A stretch of DNA of 8,095 nucleotides from Spirochaetaceae bacterium (GTDB taxonomy: Bacteria > Spirochaetota > Spirochaetia > Treponematales > Rectinemataceae). The position numbers and the translations under genes are program-made. A model generated the notes under the pieces. It searched no databases. It saw nothing but the letters and a program-made list of their open reading frames with translations, and was not told the origin of the DNA. Shown piece after piece: positions 1 to 6,050 of the stretch; the first letter of the stretch is position 1; each line of letters starts with the position of its first letter. The DNA is taken from NCBI GenBank assembly GCA_016794765.1, contig JAEUJG010000237.1, positions 1-8,095 of the forward strand. The letters run 5' to 3'.

Positions 1-318
1 ACCCGCGCCGACCTCATCGGCGAGTGGCGCCCGAACGCCGAGCGCGCCATCGCCACCCGCCTCCTCCTCGAGAAGCTCGTCGAGGAGGGCAAGTACGAGT
101 GCACCGACGCCGACCTCGAGGCCGAGTACCAGCGCGTCTCCGGCGAAGCGAACATCTCCGTCGAGGAAGTCAAGGCCGAGTACGCCAAGCGCGGCAACCT
201 CGAGTACCTCCGCGAGCGCCTCAAGGAGGACAAGCTCATGGAGGCCATCCTCGCCGCCGCGAAGGTCAAAAAGGGCAAGAAGCTCTCCTTCGTGGACTTG
301 TTCGCCGATAATGAGTAA
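1..318 (+). CDS. tig: Trigger factor, C-terminal part (5' truncated by window)
   Basis: The reading frame is open from base 1 to a TAA at 316-318, giving the last 105 residues of a protein whose start lies outside the window. The segment is highly charged and helical. It starts TRADLIGEW, contains EYQRVSGEANISVEEVKAEY and LEYLRERLKEDKLMEAIL, and ends FVDLFADNE. This matches the C-terminal chaperone domain of trigger factor, which cradles nascent polypeptides at the ribosome exit tunnel. The ribosome-binding and PPIase domains would lie upstream and cannot be checked. The identification is strengthened by clpP and clpX directly downstream, a very common bacterial order. Only 38 bp separate the stop from the chosen clpP start, and I see no terminator or convincing promoter there, so co-transcription is likely. 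Nothing unusual is visible in this part. Confidence 0.9.
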   Translation, partial: TRADLIGEWRPNAERAIATRLLLEKLVEEGKYECTDADLEAEYQRVSGEANISVEEVKAEYAKRGNLEYLRERLKEDKLMEAILAAAKVKKGKKLSFVDLFADNE

Positions 319-340
319 GTTCTAGAGACAATCCTTCGGT

Positions 341-346
341 GAGAGG
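341..346 (+). promoter_or_regulatory. Ribosome binding site choosing the clpP start
   Basis: GAGAGG lies 10 nt before the ATG at 357 and fits a Shine-Dalgarno sequence for it. The in-frame GTG at 339 has no purine-rich site at a suitable distance. The in-frame ATG at 369 has its own GAGAGG (363-368), but that site touches the start codon and is too close to work. The ATG at 357 is therefore preferred. Confidence 0.55.
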
Positions 347-356
347 CGCGAAGCGT

Positions 357-977
357 ATGGATGAGAGGATGCACAACCTGGTGCCGATCGTCATCGAGCA
401 GACCGGCATCGGCGAGCGCTCGTACGACATTTACTCCCGGCTCCTCAAGGACCGGATCATTTTCATCGACGGCGAGATCAACGATCTCACCGCCGACCTC
501 ACGGTGGCCCAGCTCCTTTTCCTCGAGTCCCAGGACCCCGAGAAGGACATTTCGGTCTACGTGAACTCGCCCGGCGGGTCGGTGACGGCCGGCCTCGCGA
601 TCTACGACACGATCCAGTACATCCGCCCCGACGTGCAGACCATCTGCCTCGGGCAGGCTTCCTCCATGGGGGCCCTCATCCTCGCCTGCGGCACCGCGGG
701 CAAGCGCTTCGCCCTCCCCTCCTCCCGGGTGCTGATCCACCAGCCTTGGGGAGGCGCCCAGGGCCAGGCTTCCGACATCAGCCTCCAGGCCAAGGAGATC
801 CTCCGCCTGAAGCGCCTTACCGTCGAGTACTTCGCCCTCCACTCCGGCAAGGGTACGGACGTGGTCGCCAAGGACATGGAGCGCGACTTCTTCATGTCCG
901 CCGCCGAGGCGCTCGCCTACGGCCTCGTGGACCGGGTCCTCGAGCGGAGGAAGCATGGCCAAGCAGAAGCAAAATAA
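357..977 (+). CDS. clpP: ATP-dependent Clp protease proteolytic subunit ClpP
   Basis: This encodes 206 residues, the usual ClpP length. ClpP is the serine peptidase that forms a double heptameric barrel and degrades proteins fed to it by ClpX or ClpA-type unfoldases in the cytoplasm. The N-terminal NLVPIVIEQT and GERSYDIYSRLL blocks, the VNSPGGSVTAG oxyanion-hole segment, GQASSMGA and IHQPWGG are all present. The catalytic triad is intact, with Ser103 in GQASSMGA, His128 in IHQPWGG and Asp177 in ERDFF. In-frame starts exist at 339 (GTG), 357 (ATG) and 369 (ATG). I chose 357 because of the ribosome binding site at 341-346. The few residues before NLVP would be a short propeptide-like leader. 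The 3' end overlaps clpX by 23 bp, which suggests the two proteins are made together. Confidence 0.96.
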   Translation: MDERMHNLVPIVIEQTGIGERSYDIYSRLLKDRIIFIDGEINDLTADLTVAQLLFLESQDPEKDISVYVNSPGGSVTAGLAIYDTIQYIRPDVQTICLGQASSMGALILACGTAGKRFALPSSRVLIHQPWGGAQGQASDISLQAKEILRLKRLTVEYFALHSGKGTDVVAKDMERDFFMSAAEALAYGLVDRVLERRKHGQAEAK

Positions 978-2202
978 CGCCGAGGAGCGCGTCTGCTCCT
1001 TCTGCGGCAAGAGCGCCCAGTATGCCCGCCGCATCATCGCCGGTCCCGGCGTCTACATCTGCGACGAGTGCGTCAAGGTCTGCGAGCAGATCCTCACCGA
1101 GGAAGACCAGGACATGGCCACGGGCTTCTCCGGCGAGGTCCCGAAGCCGCGCGAGATCAAGGAATACATCGACCAGTACGTCGTCGGCCAGGAATACGCC
1201 AAAAAGGTGCTCTCGGTCGCCGTCTACAACCACTACAAGCGGATTTCCCACATCCAGGAAGGCAAGAGCGAGGCCGAGCTCGAGAAGTCGAACGTCCTCC
1301 TCATCGGTCCGACCGGCACCGGCAAGACCCTCCTCGCCCGCACCCTGGCCAAGAAGCTGAAGGTTCCCTTCGCCATGTCCGACGCGACCACCCTCACCGA
1401 GGCCGGCTACGTCGGCGAAGACGTGGAGAACATCCTCCTCAAGCTCATCCAGAACGCGGGCGGCAACATCGCGGCCGCCGAACGCGGCATCGTCTACATC
1501 GACGAGATCGACAAGATCGCCCGCAAGACGGAGAACGTCTCCATCACCCGCGACGTATCCGGCGAGGGGGTCCAGCAGGCCCTCCTCAAGATCATCGAGG
1601 GCACGGTCGCCAACGTTCCGCCCCAGGGCGGCCGCAAGCACCCCCAGCAGGAATATCTCCGCATCGACACGACGAACATCCTCTTCATCTGCGGAGGCGC
1701 CTTCGTCGGGCTCGACAAGCTGATCGAGAGCCGCGTGGCCAAGCACCCCCTGGGTTTCGGCGCCGACGTGAAGCCGCGGTCCGAGAAGGACTTCCGCGCC
1801 CTTTTCTCGCAGCTCCATCCGGACGACCTCGTGAAGTTCGGCATGATCCCCGAGTTCATCGGCCGCCTGCCCATCCAGGTCGGCCTCGAGGACCTCAAGC
1901 TCGAGGACCTGAAGCGCATCATCACCGAGCCCAAGAACGCCATCATCCGCCAGTACCAGGAATCGATGCGCATCGACGGCGTGGAGCTCGTCTTCGACGA
2001 GGGCGCCGTCGAGGCCATCGCCGAAAAGGCCATCGCCCGCAACACCGGCGCCCGCGGCCTCCGCGCGATCGTCGAGTCCCTCATGATGGACGTGATGTAC
2101 GACATACCGTCCATCGAGGGAGCCAAGCGAGTCGTCGTGAACCGCGGCACCGTCGAGGGCAAGTCCGCCCCCGCCGTGGAGATCCTCCAGAAGAGCGCAT
2201 GA
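955..2202 (+). CDS. clpX: ATP-dependent unfoldase ClpX
   Basis: This encodes 415 residues, close to the family norm of about 420. ClpX is the hexameric AAA+ unfoldase that recognises tagged substrates and threads them into ClpP. The N-terminal zinc-binding domain has Cys14, Cys17, Cys36 and Cys39. The AAA+ module shows Walker A GPTGTGKT (118-125), the pore-loop GYVG (151-154), Walker B IVYIDEID (179-186), a second pore-loop RKH (227-229), the ClpP-docking loop as LGF (266-268, IGF in E. coli), PEFIGRLP with the likely arginine finger (299-306) and sensor-2 GAR (365-367). The ATG at 955 follows a strong CGGAGGAA site ending three bases upstream. The gene starts inside the end of clpP and its TGA overlaps the lon ATG, so translation of all three is probably coupled. 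Confidence 0.97.
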   Translation: MAKQKQNNAEERVCSFCGKSAQYARRIIAGPGVYICDECVKVCEQILTEEDQDMATGFSGEVPKPREIKEYIDQYVVGQEYAKKVLSVAVYNHYKRISHIQEGKSEAELEKSNVLLIGPTGTGKTLLARTLAKKLKVPFAMSDATTLTEAGYVGEDVENILLKLIQNAGGNIAAAERGIVYIDEIDKIARKTENVSITRDVSGEGVQQALLKIIEGTVANVPPQGGRKHPQQEYLRIDTTNILFICGGAFVGLDKLIESRVAKHPLGFGADVKPRSEKDFRALFSQLHPDDLVKFGMIPEFIGRLPIQVGLEDLKLEDLKRIITEPKNAIIRQYQESMRIDGVELVFDEGAVEAIAEKAIARNTGARGLRAIVESLMMDVMYDIPSIEGAKRVVVNRGTVEGKSAPAVEILQKSA

Positions 2203-4685
2203 ATCTCCTCGGGGCGCTGACCGGGGCCTCGCAGACCGAGATCCCCCTCGTCTACATGCGTGACGCGATCGTCTTCCCCAAGGCGGTCGCGCCCCTGTCG
2301 GCGGCCACCAAGCTGGCCGTCGGCGGCGTGGAGGAGGCGATGAAGGCCGACAAGCGCATCGTCGTCGCCCTCCTCAAGAACCTCGGCGACGAGCTCAGGG
2401 CCGAAATCGAGGTCGAGGACGTGGGCACCGTGGCCCGCATCGTCCAGCAGGTCAGGTTGCCCGACGGCTCCATCCGCCTCCTCGTGGAGGGCGAAGCCCG
2501 CGTCCGCATCCGGAAGACCGCCTACCGCAAGGAGTACATCTCCGCCTTCGTCGAGCCCTTCGCCAAGCCTGAAGCCCCGACGCCCGAGGCGCAGGGCGAA
2601 CTCGAGGCCACGCAGAAGCTCCTCCGCCGCTCCTTCCTCCAATACGCCGAACTCGCCAAGAAGCTGCCGCCCGAGACCCTCTCAGCGGCCGAGCGGGCTC
2701 CGGGCCCCCACGAACTCTGCGACGTGATCGCGAGCGCCCTCCCCCTCAAGGCCGACCGCAAGCAGGAACTACTCTCTCCCGAGGGAGCCCTGGAGCGCCT
2801 CGTCGCCGTTGAGGCCGCCGTCGAGGGGGAGATCGAACTCCTCAACCTCCAGAAAAAGATCGGCGCCCGGGTGAAGAACCGCATCGACCGCAACCAGCGC
2901 GAGTATTTCCTCCAGGAACAGCTCAAGGAGATCAACAAGGAGCTAGGCCGCGACGGCGAGGAGTCCGAGACCAAGGAGCTCGAAAGGGCCCTGCTCGCGA
3001 AGTCGCCGCCCAAGGAAGTGGCCGACAAGGCGAAACGCGAGCTTTCCCGCCTCGGCAAGCTCCAGCCCTTCAGCCCCGAGGCCGGCGTCCTCCGCGTCTA
3101 CTGCGAGTGGCTCGCCGACCTCCCCTGGTCAGCCCGGAGCCTCGACAACAAGGACATCGCCCGCGCCCGCCGCGTCCTCGACGAGGACCATTACGGCATG
3201 GAGAAGGTGAAGGAGCGCATCCTCGAGTTCATCGCCGTGCGCCAGCTTTCCGAGCGCGCCCGCGGCCCCATCCTCTGCCTTGTCGGGCCCCCGGGCACCG
3301 GCAAGACGAGCCTCGGGCGCTCCATCGCCCGCGCCCTGGACCGCAGTTTTGTCCGCGTGAGCCTGGGCGGCGTCCGCGACGAGGCGGAGATCCGCGGCCA
3401 CCGCAAGACCTACGTCGGCGCCCTCCCCGGCAAGATCATCCAGTCCCTCAAGAAGGCCGGAAACTCGAATCCCGTCTTCCTCCTCGACGAGATCGACAAG
3501 ATGTCCTCCGACTTCCGCGGCGATCCCGCGAGCGCCCTTCTCGAGGTCTTGGACCCCGAACAGAACGCGAGCTTCACCGACCACTACCTCGAGCTGCCCT
3601 ACGACCTTTCAAACGTCATGTTCGTGACGACCGCCAATTCCCTCCACGGCATCCCCCATCCCCTCCTGGACCGGATGGAGGTCATCGAGGTGCCGGGCTA
3701 CAGCGAGTACGAAAAGCTCGAGATCGCCAAGAAATTCATCGTCCCGAAGCAGATCGCCGAAAACGGCCTCGAGGGAGCCGAGATCAAGTTCCGCGACGCC
3801 GCCATCCTGGAAATCGTCCGCCACTATACGATGGAATCCGGCGTGCGCAACCTGGAGCGCGAAATCGCGCGGGTCGTGCGCAAGCTGGCGCAGGAGGCCG
3901 TGGAAAAGGGCTTCGCCGGGCAACCGGAGCGGCTCGCGGAATGGTCGACGGCCGTCACCGACAAGCGCGTCTCCGCCCTTCTCGGCAAGCGCCGCCGCGA
4001 GGACGACGTCGTCTTCCCCGAACCCAAGCCAGGCGTAGCCTACGGCCTCGCCTGGACCGAGGCGGGCGGCTCCCTCCTCCCCGTCGAGGCCTCCGTCTTC
4101 GAGGGCGGCGAAGGGCTCATCCTCACCGGCAACCTGGGCGACGTGATGAAGGAGAGCGCCCGCGCGGCCCTCACCTACCTGCGCTCCCGTGCCGGCGACT
4201 TCGGCCTCGGCGAACCCGACTTCAAGCGCCGCGCCGTCCACATCCACGTGCCCGAAGGCGCCATTCCCAAGGACGGCCCCTCGGCCGGCGTCACCTTGGC
4301 CGCAAGCCTCGTCTCCGCCTTCACCGGCGTCCCCTTGGAGGCGGGCCGGGCGATGACCGGCGAGATCACCCTGACCGGCCGCGTCCTCCCCGTCGGCGGC
4401 GTCAAGGAAAAGGTCCTGGCCGCGCACCGCAACAAGATCGCCACCGTCATCCTCCCCAAGGGCAACGCGAAGGACCTGGACGAGTTGCCGAAGGAAGTGC
4501 GCGAGGCGCTGAGCTTCATCTTCGCCGAGACGGTGGACGACCTCGTCGCCGTCCTCTTCCCGGCCGACTCTTTCGGGAAGAAGCCCCTCAAGGGTACGAA
4601 GGCGCCAAGGGCCAAGCCCGGCGCCGAGGCGGCCGCGAAAAAAAGTCCCGTGAAAAAACCGGCGTCCAAGGCGACAAAGACCTAA
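2199..4685 (+). CDS. lon: ATP-dependent protease Lon (LonA type)
   Basis: This encodes 828 residues, against 784 in E. coli Lon. Lon is a cytoplasmic homohexameric protease with unfoldase and peptidase on one chain. The N-terminal substrate-binding domain begins near IPLVYMRDAIVFP (15-27). A helical region with RNQREYFLQEQL (about 231-242) precedes the AAA+ module, which has Walker A GPPGTGKT (363-370) and Walker B VFLLDEID (426-433). The protease domain has Ser695 in PKDGPSAG and Lys738 in GGVKEK, spaced 43 residues apart as in E. coli (Ser679/Lys722). Residues 793-828 form a tail with 11 Lys and one Arg, rich in Ala and Pro, which accounts for much of the extra length. The ATG overlaps the clpX stop (ATGA), and only a weak AAGAG site precedes it, so reinitiation after clpX is likely. 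The frame is open upstream inside clpX, but that stretch is not Lon-like. Confidence 0.96.
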   Translation: MNLLGALTGASQTEIPLVYMRDAIVFPKAVAPLSAATKLAVGGVEEAMKADKRIVVALLKNLGDELRAEIEVEDVGTVARIVQQVRLPDGSIRLLVEGEARVRIRKTAYRKEYISAFVEPFAKPEAPTPEAQGELEATQKLLRRSFLQYAELAKKLPPETLSAAERAPGPHELCDVIASALPLKADRKQELLSPEGALERLVAVEAAVEGEIELLNLQKKIGARVKNRIDRNQREYFLQEQLKEINKELGRDGEESETKELERALLAKSPPKEVADKAKRELSRLGKLQPFSPEAGVLRVYCEWLADLPWSARSLDNKDIARARRVLDEDHYGMEKVKERILEFIAVRQLSERARGPILCLVGPPGTGKTSLGRSIARALDRSFVRVSLGGVRDEAEIRGHRKTYVGALPGKIIQSLKKAGNSNPVFLLDEIDKMSSDFRGDPASALLEVLDPEQNASFTDHYLELPYDLSNVMFVTTANSLHGIPHPLLDRMEVIEVPGYSEYEKLEIAKKFIVPKQIAENGLEGAEIKFRDAAILEIVRHYTMESGVRNLEREIARVVRKLAQEAVEKGFAGQPERLAEWSTAVTDKRVSALLGKRRREDDVVFPEPKPGVAYGLAWTEAGGSLLPVEASVFEGGEGLILTGNLGDVMKESARAALTYLRSRAGDFGLGEPDFKRRAVHIHVPEGAIPKDGPSAGVTLAASLVSAFTGVPLEAGRAMTGEITLTGRVLPVGGVKEKVLAAHRNKIATVILPKGNAKDLDELPKEVREALSFIFAETVDDLVAVLFPADSFGKKPLKGTKAPRAKPGAEAAAKKSPVKKPASKATKT

Positions 4686-4707
4686 AAACCCGCCAACGCC
4701 CGGTTTT
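4655..4707 (+). terminator. Terminator-like hairpin at the end of lon
   Basis: AAAACCGGCGT (4655-4665) can pair with ACGCCCGGTTTT (4696-4707) with one bulged base. Inside it, GGCG (4670-4673) can pair with CGCC (4691-4694). The lon stop codon lies in the apical loop. The descending arm ends in TTTT, after an A-run at 4653-4658, as in a Rho-independent terminator. The weak points are the large loop and a T-tract of only four, all within the stem. It would separate the protease cluster from the thiamine operon. Confidence 0.45.
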
Positions 4708-4744
4708 CCCTACGGCATCCCGCATCCTCATCTACCATTCCTCA

Positions 4745-4814
4745 ACTTCGCGCCTCCGTGCCTTTGTGTGGAATATGCTGGAATGTCGCACACGAAGGCA
4801 CCAAGGCACCGAGA
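4745..4814. repeat. Inverted repeat made of 8-nt units
   Basis: The left arm, read on the minus strand from 4768 back to 4745, is CACAAAGG, CACGGAGG, CGCGAAGT. The right arm, read on the plus strand from 4791, is CACGAAGG, CACCAAGG, CACCGAGA. GTGCCTTTGTGTG (4758-4770) and CACACGAAGGCAC (4789-4801) pair at 12 of 13 positions around an 18-nt loop. Across the full 26-nt arms, 19 positions match. The result is an imperfect hairpin with an 8-nt period in both arms. Similar intergenic strings occur, as I recall, in many environmental bacterial genomes, but I know no settled function. It has no transposase and no T-tract, so it is neither an IS nor an obvious terminator. Confidence 0.65.
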
Positions 4815-4902
4815 GAGAGAGAAAGGATAGGAAATAGATGAAGGGGGAAGATCCGCTTGCTTCTCCGTACCTTGGCGTCCACGGTGTATACGTATAAAGC
4901 CC

Positions 4903-4932
4903 TTGACCCTGCCAGCCGGCCGGGCCTATAGT
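4903..4932 (+). promoter_or_regulatory. Sigma70-type promoter of the thiBPQ operon
   Basis: TTGACC (4903-4908) and TATAGT (4927-4932) match the -35 and -10 consensus in five and four of six positions, with an 18-bp spacer. Transcription would start near 4938-4940, almost exactly where the TPP aptamer begins. This placement supports the call. An AT-rich palindrome lies just upstream of the -35 box. Confidence 0.65.
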
Positions 4933-4940
4933 ACGCGCGA

Positions 4941-5031
4941 ACCGGGGTGGCGCCCCCCTCCCGTCGGGAGGAACGAGGGCGTCTGAGATCATACCCGAAG
5001 AACCTGATCCGGATAATGCCGGCGGAGGGAG
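4941..5031 (+). promoter_or_regulatory. TPP riboswitch (thi box) before thiB
   Basis: All hallmark blocks of the TPP aptamer occur in order: GGGGTG (4944-4949), CTGAGA (4983-4988), TACCC (4992-4996), ACCTGATC (5002-5009), GGATAATGCCGGCG (5011-5024) and AGGGA (5026-5030). P2 is CGGG/CCCG (4943-4946 with 4994-4997). P3 is GCGCCC/GGGCGT (4950-4955 with 4977-4982), extended by a perfect CCTCCC/GGGAGG hairpin with a GTC loop (4957-4971). P4 pairs CCT 5003-5005 with AGG 5026-5028. P5 is CCGG/CCGG (5009-5012 with 5019-5022). The thiB Shine-Dalgarno GGAGGGA (5024-5030) is the same sequence as the conserved 3' strand, so TPP binding should hide it in P4 and lower translation of the transporter. There is no room for a terminator between the aptamer and the ATG. 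Confidence 0.95.
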
Positions 5032-5033
5032 TC

Positions 5034-6050
5034 ATGCGCTTGAAAAAGCACACGCTCGTACTTTTCGGAATCCTCGTCCTTGCCCTCTCGGGTCTTTCCC
5101 TGTCCTGCGCCAAGCGGGAAGAGCCCGCGCTCATCGTCTATACCTACGATTCTTTCGTCGCCGAATGGGGGGCCGGTCCCAAGATCGCGCCGCTCTTCGA
5201 GAAGGCGACCGGCATCAAGGTCGAGTTCGTCGCCAAGGGCGACGGCGGCCAGTTGCTTTCCGCCCTGATCCTGGAGAAGGACGCGCCGCGGGCCGACATC
5301 GCCCTCGGTCTTGACGACAACCTCGCGGAGAAGGCCCTTTCCGCGGGCATCCTCGAGCCCTACGCGGCCAAGGCCCTGGAGGGAATCCCGGCGGAGCTCC
5401 GCTTCGATCCTTCGAACCGGCTCCTGCCCTTCGATTTCGGCCATTTCGCCATCATCTGGGACTCGGAAAAGCTCGCTTCGCCGCCCAAGGGCCTCGAGGA
5501 CCTCGCGAGTCCCGCCTTCGCCAAGAAGCTCATCCTCATGGATCCGCGCACCTCGACGCCCGGCCTCGGCTTCCTGGCCTGGACCAAGGCGGTCTACGGG
5601 GCGAACTGGAAGGAGTACTGGGCCCGGCTCAGGCCCAGCGTCCTCGCCATGACGCCCGGTTGGGACACGGGCTACGGGCTCTTCACCGCGGGCGAAGCGC
5701 CCCTCGTCCTCTCCTATGCGACGAGCCCCGCCTACCACAAGGAATATGACAAGACGGAGCGCTACAAGGCGCTGTCCTTCGCGGAGGGCCATGTCAGGCA
5801 GATCGAGGCGGCCGGCATCGTAAAGGGCGCGAGGCACCGCAAGAACGCCGAGAAATTCCTCGAGTTCCTGCTGTCCGCCGAAGCCCAGGCCGAGATTCCC
5901 CTGACCCAGTGGATGCTTCCCGCCAACCCCGCCGCGCCCCTGCCGGAGAGTTATTCGGCGGCGCTGCGGCCTGGTTCGACCCTGGCTGTCGACCGTGCCG
6001 GCCTTTTCGAGGACGCGGCGGCCGCAGCCCAAATTCTGGCGGGCAAATGA
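5034..6050 (+). CDS. thiB: Thiamine/TPP ABC transporter substrate-binding lipoprotein ThiB
   Basis: This encodes 338 residues of a ThiB-type binding protein, which captures thiamine, its monophosphate or TPP outside the cytoplasmic membrane and delivers it to ThiP. The start MRLKKHTLVLFGILVLALSGLS is a signal peptide. It leads to LSLSC with Cys25, so the mature protein would be a lipoprotein anchored at that Cys rather than a soluble periplasmic protein as in E. coli. Family blocks follow: VYTYDSF (35-41) with Trp45, DFGHFAIIWD (134-143), DPRTSTPG (170-177), GWDTGYGLF (209-217), SYATSPAYH (227-235) and QWMLPAN (292-298). The aromatic residues in these blocks fit the thiamine-binding pocket of the family. 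The ATG at 5034 has GGAGGGA three bases upstream, inside the TPP riboswitch. An earlier in-frame GTG at 4947 lies within the aptamer and is rejected. The TGA overlaps the thiP ATG. Which thiamine form is imported cannot be told. Confidence 0.93.
   Translation: MRLKKHTLVLFGILVLALSGLSLSCAKREEPALIVYTYDSFVAEWGAGPKIAPLFEKATGIKVEFVAKGDGGQLLSALILEKDAPRADIALGLDDNLAEKALSAGILEPYAAKALEGIPAELRFDPSNRLLPFDFGHFAIIWDSEKLASPPKGLEDLASPAFAKKLILMDPRTSTPGLGFLAWTKAVYGANWKEYWARLRPSVLAMTPGWDTGYGLFTAGEAPLVLSYATSPAYHKEYDKTERYKALSFAEGHVRQIEAAGIVKGARHRKNAEKFLEFLLSAEAQAEIPLTQWMLPANPAAPLPESYSAALRPGSTLAVDRAGLFEDAAAAAQILAGK

Larger units (their letters stand above)
4686..5033. other. Intergenic region between lon and thiB
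   Basis: I see no gene in these 348 bases on either strand. From left to right they hold the downstream arm of the lon terminator-like hairpin, an inverted repeat of 8-nt units (4745-4814), a purine-rich run (4811-4852), a perfect 10-bp palindrome TATACGTATA (4887-4896), a sigma70-type promoter (4903-4932) and a TPP riboswitch reaching to three bases before the thiB ATG. Parts of it are richer in A and T than the flanking genes. Minus-strand reading frames across it run antisense into thiB and resemble no protein I know. Confidence 0.8.

Noticed and set aside
892..1818. A 308-codon minus-strand open frame opposite clpP and clpX
   Set aside because: It is antisense to conserved ClpX domains, has an Asp/Leu/Gly-biased composition and shows no recognisable motif. 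This is a codon-bias artefact.
1068..2198. In-frame upstream extension of lon through clpX
   Set aside because: The extra 377 residues are Arg/His/Pro-rich and out of frame with ClpX. Lon homology begins only after the ATG at 2199.
4638..4658. Programmed frameshift at the A-runs near the end of lon (4638-4644 and 4653-4658)
   Set aside because: The runs encode ordinary Lys codons close to the stop, and a shifted frame would add no recognisable domain. There is no evidence beyond the homopolymers themselves.
4745..4814. CRISPR array or insertion sequence
   Set aside because: The units are only 8 nt, without spacers, and no cas gene, transposase or target-site duplication is visible.
4947..5033. 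Earlier GTG start for thiB at 4947
   Set aside because: It lies inside the riboswitch aptamer and would put 29 non-signal residues before a clear signal peptide, with no suitable ribosome binding site.
4742..5134. Small minus-strand reading frames across the intergenic region (4732-4992 and 4742-5134)
   Set aside because: They run through the inverted repeat, the promoter and the riboswitch and into thiB antisense. The repeat produces strings such as FHTKARRRE, a typical source of false hypothetical proteins.
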